From contig CALCYB010000137.1 in the NCBI GenBank assembly GCA_937906485.1, forward strand, positions 1-18,421: a stretch of 18,421 nt of DNA, written 5' to 3'. Below the pieces are notes generated by a model. The model saw only the letters and a list, made by a program, of their open reading frames with translations. It had not been told where the DNA came from and did no database searches. This DNA comes from an uncultured Rikenellaceae bacterium (GTDB lineage Bacteria > Bacteroidota > Bacteroidia > Bacteroidales > UBA932). Shown one piece after another: positions 1-7,625 of this stretch. How positions within the stretch are numbered: position 1 is the first letter of the stretch; every line of letters begins with the position of its first letter. The position numbers and the translations under genes were made by a program.

Positions 1-1546
1 GTTTTGCTGGATGGGGGTTGCCGTAGAGGGGATCTCCGCAGATGGGCGCATTCAGACCGAGGTGGTGGGCGGCGTGGACACGGAGTTGGTGTGTGCGGCC
101 GGTCAAGGGAAGGAACAGGACACGGGTCGGGGAGCCGTCTGTACCGGCTGAGAGCACAACGTACCGGGTAAGTGCTGGTTTTCCATCTTTCCGATCCACT
201 TGTTGCCTGGGCCGGTTGATCCAGTCGGGGGAAAGTGGCAAGTCCACGACACCTTGCTCCGATTCGGGACATCGCTCAAGAAGAGCGGTGTATTCTTTCT
301 GAACTTGTTGCTGTTGAAATTGTTTCTGGAGCAGGCATTGGCTTTCTGGAGTTTTGGCAAACAGGATGAGTCCGGAGGTGTCCCGGTCCAGGCGGTGAAC
401 GGGCAACAGGTCCGGATAGCCGGACAGCCTGAGGATTTCCATCAAAGACAAGGTTCCGTCTTTGCCCGGAAGCGCAAGTTGGCCGCTGGGCTTGTTGACC
501 ACCAGCAGGGCCTCATCTTCCCAGAGAATCTCGGCAGGTGCATGTGTGACGGTATTGCGCAGGGGAGGGGAGTCCAGCTCCAGCCCTTTGAGCATAAAGG
601 GCAGGATGAGCCCGCATTTTCCACGGCAGGAAGGATAGAAATGTCCGTGATGACGCAATTCAGCAGCAGGCGGTTGTCCCCACCAGAATTCTGCCAGGGC
701 GACCGGAGTGTAATGATGGAGATAGGCATATTGCAGCAGCTTGGGGGCGACACATTCACCGGTCCCTCCCGGGGCAGCCGGTGCCAGGTGGTGGATATCG
801 GTCCACTCCCCCCTGCCGTTGGTCAGACGGAAGGCTTTGAAAATCTCCGATTCCAGACGTTTGGAGCGTTCTGCCCGTTGCTGACGCAGGGCGGCGAGTT
901 GTTGCTCGTGGACCTGAAGGTCCGCCTGCAATTGATGGATTTGTTGTTCTTTCTGGCGCTCCCAACGCTTGAAGTCGGCTTTGTCGTGTTGACTTTGGCG
1001 GATCAGTGCATCGCGCTGCTGCGGGGTCAGAGAGCCACAAGCCCTGATCTGATCGCGTTCCTGTTTCTGGTGTTGGAGCTGTTCTTTCCGAAGCTGCCGC
1101 TCATGTCGGAACTGCGCCTGCGACTTTTGGTAATCCAATAAGGCCGACTGATAATCCTCCCGTTTTGAGTATTGTTGCAGTTGTCGGTTCAGGTCGCTGA
1201 TTTCCGGCTCCTGTTGCTTGAAAAAGCCCTTCGGATCCAACAGGTCATAGACCGGGGGAACAAAGTCCAGAAATTTATTGGTTGTTTGTCCTGTTTCCAG
1301 CGTAAGATTGCCGGAGAACCCGCACAGGTAACCCAATTGTTTGTGATCCGGGGACCAGACCACAAGCACACCGAACATTTTGCCCTCAAACGTTTCCCGA
1401 TTGAAACACGGCATGGCGGCAAGTCGTTGCTGAAGATGGCCGGCAGCCAGACGGGCTATCGGGTGAGGTATTTCGGAAAAGGGGTCCGGGAAATGGTTCG
1501 GAATAGGAATATCCCCCTTCTCCAAGGGATGGAAGAAGGGGGACAT
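1..1546 (-). CDS. RluA-family pseudouridine synthase with coiled-coil insert (C-terminus cut by window edge)
   Basis: Isomerises uridine to pseudouridine in RNA; the target (rRNA or tRNA) cannot be read from sequence. The reading frame is open over 515 codons and leaves the window without a stop, so only the last few tens of residues should be missing. The signature HRLDRDTSG carries the catalytic aspartate at about residue 387, and a later GRTHQLRVH motif is typical of the RluA fold. Residues about 105-235 are rich in Q, E, K and R and look like a long coiled coil placed before the catalytic domain, an architecture I associate with Bacteroidetes RluA proteins. ATG at 1546 is chosen because the product begins with an FHP-type N-terminus and follows the upstream stop by 7 bases. 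An in-frame ATG at 1579 would overlap the upstream gene. Likely cotranscribed with the lipoprotein gene upstream. Confidence 0.88.
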   Translation of the reverse strand, partial: MSPFFHPLEKGDIPIPNHFPDPFSEIPHPIARLAAGHLQQRLAAMPCFNRETFEGKMFGVLVVWSPDHKQLGYLCGFSGNLTLETGQTTNKFLDFVPPVYDLLDPKGFFKQQEPEISDLNRQLQQYSKREDYQSALLDYQKSQAQFRHERQLRKEQLQHQKQERDQIRACGSLTPQQRDALIRQSQHDKADFKRWERQKEQQIHQLQADLQVHEQQLAALRQQRAERSKRLESEIFKAFRLTNGRGEWTDIHHLAPAAPGGTGECVAPKLLQYAYLHHYTPVALAEFWWGQPPAAELRHHGHFYPSCRGKCGLILPFMLKGLELDSPPLRNTVTHAPAEILWEDEALLVVNKPSGQLALPGKDGTLSLMEILRLSGYPDLLPVHRLDRDTSGLILFAKTPESQCLLQKQFQQQQVQKEYTALLERCPESEQGVVDLPLSPDWINRPRQQVDRKDGKPALTRYVVLSAGTDGSPTRVLFLPLTGRTHQLRVHAAHHLGLNAPICGDPLYGNPHPAK

Positions 1547-1553
1547 CGTTGTT

Positions 1554-3752
1554 TTATCGGTTTCTGAAATTCCGCTCATGGATGGTGAAATCAACAGTCG
1601 GAATGATTACCAGGTCTTCCGTCGGAACATACTGACGGGTCTGCTGGCTGGTCTTGCGGGTGAGAACGAGTGTTCCGTCGCCGCCTTGCGCGTAGAAGGG
1701 AGAATCACCGCCGTAGGAATAGGTTTCACTGCGGTACACACCCGGATAATATTGGTAATAACGTTCTGTCCATTGGTTGTAGGTTTGGTTGGGATAGATG
1801 ACGATGGTATTTCCATCATCCAGAACATCAATGGGGTGAGGTGCGGGATTCTTGTAGATGTAGTCGTCACCTTCTTCGGTGTAGAGTCCTTGGAACCACA
1901 AGGTAGTACCATTGAATTTGGCCATCGGCTCTTCCAGGTAGTGTCCGCCATCAGGGAAAGTCGGTGAGACACCGGTCGTGATGCTGCCGTCCTGGTTGAA
2001 TTCAATATAGAACTTCGGACCGTAGTTGGTGTTGGCTTCTTCTTCGTTGGCTGCCCAGCCGTTGGCCAACAGCTGTTCGGGTGAGTGGTATTCTACGCCT
2101 GACGGTTCGAAGCCCAGGCAAACCAGGCGGTTTTGGGACTGGTACAATTGGGTGGTGGCCTCGTTTACCCCCTTGGCAATGGTGATGTCAAAGCTGACGA
2201 GGTTTCCGTTTACGTCGGTGCCAGTTGCTGTATATTCACCCGGAAGTACTTCCTTCCACGGGTTATCCACAACGGGTGCTGTTTCCGTAGCGAAGTCGTA
2301 GATCTGGTAGTTGCTCATGCTTTCTTCATTGGTAGCCATGATACCGAAAATGTAATCGGTTTGAGCCTGGAGGTTGGTGTAGGAGAAGGTATGTCCACCG
2401 TGGAGGGCAGCGTAGAGTTCGGATTCATAGAATACGATACCGTTGTTGTAGATGATCATTTCCATGGTCACATCCGGTTGTGCCAATACGGCTTCGTATT
2501 TGTCACGGGTAGTCACGAAGGCTTTGGCTTCAATTGCCGAGTTGATGATGTTGACATTGATCTTCACGGAGTTCCAGGGAGTATCGGTTTTGATCACTTC
2601 AATATCAAATTCGGGCAGGGGCAATACCGGGTCGGTGGTGGTGAAGTCGTATAACAGCACCTGTTCTCTCATCTGTTCATCGAACGCTACGATGCCGACT
2701 TTGTACAAGGAGTTGGGATTGAGGTTTTGAATGGTCAGTTCGGTGCTGCGATCAAATTCGTTGGAATCGTCCGCCCAATCACCGAGGATGTAGCGGCGTA
2801 CCATGTCTTCGTCTTCTGTTATCGCAACCGTGTAGTCGTATTCGCTGAATACGAAGACCCGATAGCGGTCAACGTTCTCCGGAACGCTGATCACCACATC
2901 GGCACTGGTGGACTGGATGTTTTGTACTTCAATCTGGATATCCGCTTCCAGCGGTTCAGCAACCGGGGTGGAGAATTCCACATAATGTGTATTGGCTTCG
3001 GTCATCTTTTCTTCGTTACCGGTTCCTGCGATGACGATGTAATCCATATCGGAGTAGATGTTGGTCACATAGCCGTACAAGTCCACAAAGTATTCATCAA
3101 CGACGATGTCTTTGCTTTGTTTTTCAGTGACACCGAATGAATCAAGGTAGCTGGTGTGGGTGGCTCCTACCACATTGTGGAAATAGATGAAGTCCAGTTT
3201 GTCCACAATCAGGTGGCGGTAGAGCTGGCAATCTTCGGGTTTTTCGATGTGGTAGGTCGCGTGGTTCAGACCGATTTCATCAACCGTAATGAGATCCGTG
3301 TAGGGAATTTCAGTTGAAAAGGGAATTTCAATCATTTCGCTGTAAAGCAGGGTGTCTTTGCTGATGCGGGTGGCTGCGTAGAGCAGGTACTCCGTGTCTT
3401 TTTCCAGCCCTTCGAGGGTGAAGGTGAAGGAGTGTGAGTCGTCAAATTGGCCCACTACTGTTTCTTCGGCTTCAAACAGCTTTTCGGAAGTACCGGTGTA
3501 TTTGTATTCTCTCAAACGGTAAGCATATTCTTCTGCCGTGTCTGAGGTAATGGTAAATGTAGCAGCGAAACGCTTTACTTCATCGGAGGAAACTTCCACA
3601 GTGGGAGCATTCACTACCGGTGTGTCAGGAGGGGTGGGAGGTGTGGGTTCGTCTTTGGGACCGTCATCTGTTTTACAACTGTTTAAAACCAAACAGAGGG
3701 CAACCATGAGGGCTGCGGCAAATTTGCTTTTAAATGTGCTGTTCATATTCAT
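1554..3752 (-). CDS. Large FN3-like repeat lipoprotein, probably surface exposed
   Basis: 732 residues of unknown specific function. The N-terminus has a lipoprotein signal with lipobox L-N-S-C (Cys26), followed by K-T-D-D. That resembles the acidic lipoprotein export signal which sends Bacteroidetes lipoproteins to the cell surface. A proline/threonine linker (about 32-50) follows, then roughly four fibronectin-III-like beta domains (about 50-150, 154-270, 273-372, 375-492). Each ends with a G/N-L-x(2-4)-T/S-x-Y-type strand and an F-S/T-T-x-like edge. Residues about 500-732 form a different beta-rich, aromatic domain (W, Y and G rich) that may be lipocalin- or beta-sandwich-like. No enzyme motif is visible, so a binding or adhesion role is an inference. 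The RluA-type gene follows within 7 bases, suggesting cotranscription. The start at 3752 has an alternative ATG two codons later. Confidence 0.85.
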   Translation of the reverse strand: MNMNSTFKSKFAAALMVALCLVLNSCKTDDGPKDEPTPPTPPDTPVVNAPTVEVSSDEVKRFAATFTITSDTAEEYAYRLREYKYTGTSEKLFEAEETVVGQFDDSHSFTFTLEGLEKDTEYLLYAATRISKDTLLYSEMIEIPFSTEIPYTDLITVDEIGLNHATYHIEKPEDCQLYRHLIVDKLDFIYFHNVVGATHTSYLDSFGVTEKQSKDIVVDEYFVDLYGYVTNIYSDMDYIVIAGTGNEEKMTEANTHYVEFSTPVAEPLEADIQIEVQNIQSTSADVVISVPENVDRYRVFVFSEYDYTVAITEDEDMVRRYILGDWADDSNEFDRSTELTIQNLNPNSLYKVGIVAFDEQMREQVLLYDFTTTDPVLPLPEFDIEVIKTDTPWNSVKINVNIINSAIEAKAFVTTRDKYEAVLAQPDVTMEMIIYNNGIVFYESELYAALHGGHTFSYTNLQAQTDYIFGIMATNEESMSNYQIYDFATETAPVVDNPWKEVLPGEYTATGTDVNGNLVSFDITIAKGVNEATTQLYQSQNRLVCLGFEPSGVEYHSPEQLLANGWAANEEEANTNYGPKFYIEFNQDGSITTGVSPTFPDGGHYLEEPMAKFNGTTLWFQGLYTEEGDDYIYKNPAPHPIDVLDDGNTIVIYPNQTYNQWTERYYQYYPGVYRSETYSYGGDSPFYAQGGDGTLVLTRKTSQQTRQYVPTEDLVIIPTVDFTIHERNFRNR

Positions 3753-3792
3753 TCCTTAAAAATTTAATGTCGTCAATCGCCATTGAGGCACC

Positions 3793-3800
3793 CAAAAATA
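3793..3800 (-). promoter_or_regulatory. Bacteroidetes -7 box for the FN3-like lipoprotein gene
   Basis: On the minus strand this reads TATTTTTG, an exact match to TAnnTTTG, 40 bases before the lipoprotein start. No convincing TTTG element lies 19-21 bases further upstream, so the promoter is only half supported. Confidence 0.45.
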
Positions 3801-3842
3801 TCAATTTTTTGGAAAAGTACCATATTATTCGCTTTTTTTGAG

Positions 3843-3850
3843 TAAATTTG
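3843..3850 (+). promoter_or_regulatory. Bacteroidetes -7 box for iorAB
   Basis: TAAATTTG matches TAnnTTTG exactly and lies 28 bases before the iorA start, predicting a short leader. The -33 TTTG is not seen at the usual spacing. The divergent lipoprotein promoter lies about 45 bases to the left, so the two genes share this 126-bp region. Confidence 0.5.
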
Positions 3851-3878
3851 TTCCTTATAGAATGCAATTTTTAACAAT

Positions 3879-5495
3879 ATGAAGAATAAGCAACTACTTT
3901 TAGGAGATGAGGCCATTGCTTTGGCGGCCATCCATTCTGGTATAGCGGGTGTTTATGCTTATCCCGGAACTCCTTCTACTGAAATTACCGAATTTATTCA
4001 AGGAAACAAAACTGCGAAAGAGCGGGGGATCCACAGCCGTTGGTGTACCAACGAAAAAACGGCGATGGAAGCTGCTCTGGGTGTTTCTTATGTGGGACGT
4101 AGATCGATTGTCTGCATGAAACACGTGGGAATGAACGTGGCGGCCGATGCTTTTGTGAACTCCGGCATTACAGGAGCCAATGGCGGTCTTTTGGTCATTG
4201 CAGCAGATGACCCGTCCATGCACTCGTCCCAAAATGAACAGGACTCCCGTTTCTACGGAAAATTTTCCTTCATTCCGGTTCTGGAGCCCTCCAACCAACA
4301 GGAAGCCTACGATATGACCCGTTTCGGTCTGGAACTTTCTGAAAAAATGAAGACTCCGGTGCTGATGCGCGTGACGACCCGTATGGCCCATTCCCGTGCT
4401 GTCGTGGAAGTGGATGATCAGATTGAAGAACACCAGGAAATCCGTTTCCCGGAACACCCCAGATCCTGGATCCTGCTTCCTGCCATTTCCAGAAGACGTT
4501 ATGTTGAGGTACTGGCCAATTATGCAAATCTTGAAGAGATGGCTGATGCCAGTCCGTTCAATGCCTTGATCGACGGGCCGGACCACTCGATGGGGATCAT
4601 CACCTGTGGGATCGCTTACAACTACCTGATGGAAAATATGCCCCAGGGCTGCCGTTATCCGGTGTTGAAGATCACCCAATATCCTTTCCCGAAAGGCCTG
4701 ATCCGTCAGCTGAGTGAACAATGCGAAAGCATCCTGGTGCTGGAAGAAGGCCAACCTTTGTTGGAAGAATACCTCAGAGGCATTCTGGATAATGGAAAAC
4801 GCATCCTGGGACGCCTCTCCGGAGATGTGCCGCGTACAGGCGAACTGACGGCAGACAACATCAAACCGGCTTTGGGCCTGGGAGAAATGCCTTCAGAAGC
4901 TTTGCCGGAACTGGTAACTGCAAGACCTCCTGCCCTGTGTCAGGGTTGTGGACACCGGGATGTCTATACTGCCCTGAACCAAGTTTTGGCGGAATATCCG
5001 AACCACCGTGTATTCAGTGATATCGGATGTTATACTTTGGGTGCTCTGCCTCCTTTCCAAGCCATTCACTCGACGGTGGACATGGGGGCTTCCATCACCA
5101 TGGCCAAAGGTGCAGCCGATGCCGGTCTGTTCCCTGCTGTTTCTGTGATCGGGGACTCGACCTTTACCCACTCCGGAATGACCGGTCTGTTGGACGCTGT
5201 CAATTCCAATGCTCCCATTACCGTGGTGATTTCCGACAACTTGACAACGGGTATGACCGGAGGACAAGACTCTGCCGGTACCGGTAAGCTGGAACGCATC
5301 TGCGAAGCCATCGGTGTTGAACCGGAACACATCCGCGTTGTGGTGCCTTTGGCCAAGAACATGCCCGAGATTACTGCAATCATCCGTGAGGAATTGAATT
5401 ACAAAGGCGTGTCCGTGATTATCCCGCGCAGAGAATGTATCCAGACTTTTGCACGAAAAGCAAAACAAAGAAAGGCAGAATCTAACAAAAAATAA
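3879..5495 (+). CDS. iorA: Indolepyruvate (2-oxoacid):ferredoxin oxidoreductase, alpha subunit
   Basis: 538 residues. With IorB it oxidatively decarboxylates aryl 2-oxoacids (indolepyruvate, phenylpyruvate), made by transamination of aromatic amino acids, to aryl-acetyl-CoA, passing electrons to ferredoxin in the cytoplasm. The N-terminal part (LLGDEAIALAAI, then YAYPGTPSTEI) is the pyrimidine-binding domain of this family. The C-terminal part begins near CQGCGHRDVY and carries the thiamine-diphosphate motif, with G425-D426 spaced from N454 as in GDG-x(26)-N. Archaeal IorA proteins extend to about 600-650 residues with a C-terminal 2x[4Fe-4S] ferredoxin domain. Here the protein stops after a basic tail with a single cysteine near residue 520, so those clusters are absent. 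iorB starts 12 bases downstream. Assignment is strong at family level; the preferred oxoacid is inferred. Confidence 0.93.
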   Translation: MKNKQLLLGDEAIALAAIHSGIAGVYAYPGTPSTEITEFIQGNKTAKERGIHSRWCTNEKTAMEAALGVSYVGRRSIVCMKHVGMNVAADAFVNSGITGANGGLLVIAADDPSMHSSQNEQDSRFYGKFSFIPVLEPSNQQEAYDMTRFGLELSEKMKTPVLMRVTTRMAHSRAVVEVDDQIEEHQEIRFPEHPRSWILLPAISRRRYVEVLANYANLEEMADASPFNALIDGPDHSMGIITCGIAYNYLMENMPQGCRYPVLKITQYPFPKGLIRQLSEQCESILVLEEGQPLLEEYLRGILDNGKRILGRLSGDVPRTGELTADNIKPALGLGEMPSEALPELVTARPPALCQGCGHRDVYTALNQVLAEYPNHRVFSDIGCYTLGALPPFQAIHSTVDMGASITMAKGAADAGLFPAVSVIGDSTFTHSGMTGLLDAVNSNAPITVVISDNLTTGMTGGQDSAGTGKLERICEAIGVEPEHIRVVVPLAKNMPEITAIIREELNYKGVSVIIPRRECIQTFARKAKQRKAESNKK

Positions 5496-5507
5496 AAAGG
5501 ACTGAAT

Positions 5508-6092
5508 ATGAAAAAAGATATTATTTTGGCCGGTGTTGGTGGACAAGGTATCCTTTCCATTGCAACGATTATTGGTGATGCGGCATTGAACCAAAACTTG
5601 TATTTGAAGCAAGCAGAAGTTCACGGTATGAGCCAACGGGGTGGCGATGTGCAGTCAAACCTGCGTCTTTCCTCTGATCCCATCGCTTCTGATCTGATTC
5701 CTTTGCGCGGAGCAGATCTGATTATTTCGCTGGAACCGATGGAAGCCTTGCGTTATCTGCCGTACTTGGCAGAAGACGGATGGATCGTGACCAACTCAGA
5801 GCCCTTCATCAACATTCCCAACTATCCCGAAATTGAAGCGGTGATGGCGGAATTGCGCAAGAACAAGAACCTGGTGCTGCTGAACGTGGATCAGATTGCC
5901 AAGGATTGTGGAAATCCCCGTGCTGCCAATATGGTGCTTCTGGGAGCTGCTTCTCCGTACCTGGGTATGGAAATTGAGAAACTGGAAGCCGGTATTGCAC
6001 GTATTTTCGGACGCAAGGGCCAGGAAGTTGTGGATGCCAACCTGGGGGCTCTTCGCGCAGGCCGCGATGTTGCGATGAATGAAGCCAAGTAA
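5508..6092 (+). CDS. iorB: Indolepyruvate:ferredoxin oxidoreductase, beta (gamma-domain) subunit
   Basis: 194 residues, partner of IorA. It belongs to the pyruvate-ferredoxin oxidoreductase gamma-domain family, which forms part of the CoA/substrate-binding interface. The family motif GVGGQG is at residues 9-14, and the strongly conserved EVHGMSQRGG segment is at residues 37-46. Length is normal for IorB. The gene follows iorA by 12 bases without a Shine-Dalgarno sequence, fitting a two-gene operon, and is followed by a hairpin at 6118-6148. No alternative identity seems likely. Confidence 0.94.
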   Translation: MKKDIILAGVGGQGILSIATIIGDAALNQNLYLKQAEVHGMSQRGGDVQSNLRLSSDPIASDLIPLRGADLIISLEPMEALRYLPYLAEDGWIVTNSEPFINIPNYPEIEAVMAELRKNKNLVLLNVDQIAKDCGNPRAANMVLLGAASPYLGMEIEKLEAGIARIFGRKGQEVVDANLGALRAGRDVAMNEAK

Positions 6093-6117
6093 TCGGAACC
6101 CTTCAATTATAAATGAT

Positions 6118-6148
6118 AAGGAGCCTGGTCATTGCGGCCAGGCTCCTT
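6118..6148. terminator. Hairpin between convergent iorB and lipoprotein genes
   Basis: A perfect 11-bp stem (AAGGAGCCTGG paired with CCAGGCTCCTT) encloses a 9-base loop, extendable by a G-U and a C-G pair. It sits 26 bases after the iorB stop and 23 bases after the stop of the minus-strand lipoprotein gene. The following T-run is weak on both sides, so it is probably a bidirectional terminator or transcript-end stabiliser. Confidence 0.65.
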
Positions 6149-6171
6149 GTGTTATAGGGTTGCATCATGCG

Positions 6172-6879
6172 TTATTTCTTGGTTGCCGGTTGTTGAGGGA
6201 CAATTTTTTTGCTTACTTGTTCCTTTTCAGACAATTTTGTCTTTTCAGCCGGTGTTTTGGGGGTTGTATTGGCCTTCTTCATGTTCGGGGATACCTGAAT
6301 CTCCTGTTGGCGTACGCTCACTGAGTTCGACGCTTTTTCTTTCAGTTGGGGACTGGTACGGGGGTCCGGAGTTCTGGGACCGTGATTGAAGCTTTTGATG
6401 AAATCGGCAGGTTGACGGCCAAAGAAACGGCGCAGTTCGTATTCCGGGAAGGTGTATTGTTCAATGTATTGGAGCGCTTCTGCCTTTTTGCCCAGATAGG
6501 CCATGGTGTTGGCTTTCATGAAGACATCACGGTAGTTGATGGTGTCTGTCAGGCGCATTCTTTTTTCTACCATCTTCAAGGATGCTTCGAAGGCATTCTT
6601 GGAGCGGATGGAGTCACGAAGTTCCATGCAAGCCATGCCGACTGCATTCTGGAGACCGATGTAATATTGAGAGGTGTCCTTGGAAATCAGGTTCAAGCAA
6701 GAGTCTGCCAGTTCAAGGGCACGGTTGTAGTTACGACGGGCCAAGTTCATGACCACTTGGTTGTAACTTTGTTTGAAGGTTTCAGGATCAACTTCCTTCT
6801 TGGGGGAGCAGGCGGGGATCACGGTGGCTACCGCAACCGCAGCAACAATGATTTTTGCAAGTTTCATTCGCATCATCAT
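6172..6879 (-). CDS. Small TPR-like lipoprotein with basic low-complexity tail
   Basis: 235 residues, function unknown. The N-terminus is a lipoprotein signal ending I-P-A-C (Cys24 if the first ATG is used). Residues about 30-155 are helical with repeated N-Y/A-L spacings suggestive of two or three TPR-like repeats. The last 70-80 residues are rich in K, P, T, Q and S and probably disordered. The start overlaps the pssA stop in an ATGA arrangement, and three ATG codons stand in tandem (6879, 6876, 6873), with a fourth at 6867. The true start is therefore uncertain by a few residues, but translation is probably coupled to pssA. It is the last gene of the peptidase-pssA operon and ends near the shared hairpin. 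A protein-protein interaction role at the envelope is only an inference from the fold. Confidence 0.82.
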   Translation of the reverse strand: MMMRMKLAKIIVAAVAVATVIPACSPKKEVDPETFKQSYNQVVMNLARRNYNRALELADSCLNLISKDTSQYYIGLQNAVGMACMELRDSIRSKNAFEASLKMVEKRMRLTDTINYRDVFMKANTMAYLGKKAEALQYIEQYTFPEYELRRFFGRQPADFIKSFNHGPRTPDPRTSPQLKEKASNSVSVRQQEIQVSPNMKKANTTPKTPAEKTKLSEKEQVSKKIVPQQPATKK

Positions 6880-7622
6880 GATTTTAATTGGTTTTGAACT
6901 ATAACAGTATAAATATTCTTGATCAGGTTAAGGACCAGGTAACTGGTAAATACAAAGAAAGGCCAGGATGCAAATTTCAGACCAATCAAAGCCCATGCCG
7001 GGAGACTCAGCGCTACCAGGATCAGGTACGTGTAGCGGAGCTGATTGTCTTTCCACTTCAGGGATTTGATCTTCATGGAAAACATCGGTTGCCCGCTTAC
7101 CAGCAGGTAGGCCACCAGCAAGGTGACCAAGGGGATGGTATAAGGCTCGTTCAGCCAGATATTCCACAGCCCGTTTGTGCCGGAGGATGCTGATGCATAC
7201 AAGCCGGTTGCAATCATCAGGGCAGCTGCAGGCGTCGGCAGTCCGATGAAATTGTCGGTCTGACGGTCATCCAGGTTGAATTTGGCCAGCCGCAGGGCGG
7301 AAAAAGCAGCCAGAATCAAGGGAAACCATCTCAGGTATTCCGGTAATTGAGCTAGCAACACCGTCTGAGCGAACCGCTCCTGTAACAGGATGGCGGGAAC
7401 CACCCCGAAGGATACCAGATCGGCCAATGAGTCCAGTTCTTTTCCGATGGCTGAGTAGGCCTTCAACAACCTTGCTGCGAATCCATCCAGAAAGTCAAAC
7501 ACAGCCGAAATGACCATCAGCAGCAAGCACAGGTCGTAGCGGCCTTGAGTGGCATAGAGAATGGAGATTACCCCGCAGAGCAGGTTGAGGCAGGTCAGGG
7601 TGTTGGGAAGGTGCTTCAACAT
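6876..7622 (-). CDS. pssA: CDP-diacylglycerol--serine O-phosphatidyltransferase
   Basis: 248 residues. Makes phosphatidylserine from CDP-diacylglycerol and serine at the inner membrane, the first committed step to phosphatidylethanolamine. The CDP-alcohol phosphatidyltransferase signature DG-x2-AR-x8-G-x3-D-x3-D is complete (D46, G47, A50, R51, G60, D64, D68), with an additional Asp43. Six or so hydrophobic segments fit an integral membrane enzyme. The N-terminus (LPNTLTCLNLLCG) is typical of the type II PssA found in Gram-positive bacteria and Bacteroidetes rather than of the E. coli PLD-like enzyme. It starts 3 bases after the stop of the upstream C1B peptidase and overlaps the downstream lipoprotein gene by 4 bases. 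No known functional link ties it to the peptidases. Confidence 0.93.
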   Translation of the reverse strand: MLKHLPNTLTCLNLLCGVISILYATQGRYDLCLLLMVISAVFDFLDGFAARLLKAYSAIGKELDSLADLVSFGVVPAILLQERFAQTVLLAQLPEYLRWFPLILAAFSALRLAKFNLDDRQTDNFIGLPTPAAALMIATGLYASASSGTNGLWNIWLNEPYTIPLVTLLVAYLLVSGQPMFSMKIKSLKWKDNQLRYTYLILVALSLPAWALIGLKFASWPFFVFTSYLVLNLIKNIYTVIVQNQLKS

Positions 7623-7625
7623 GGA

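Noticed and set aside
200..1141. A 313-codon open frame on the plus strand
   Set aside because: It lies opposite the RluA-type gene, whose minus-strand frame is continuous from 1546 to the window edge and carries HRLD and GRTHQLRVH motifs; the plus frame has no recognisable protein features.
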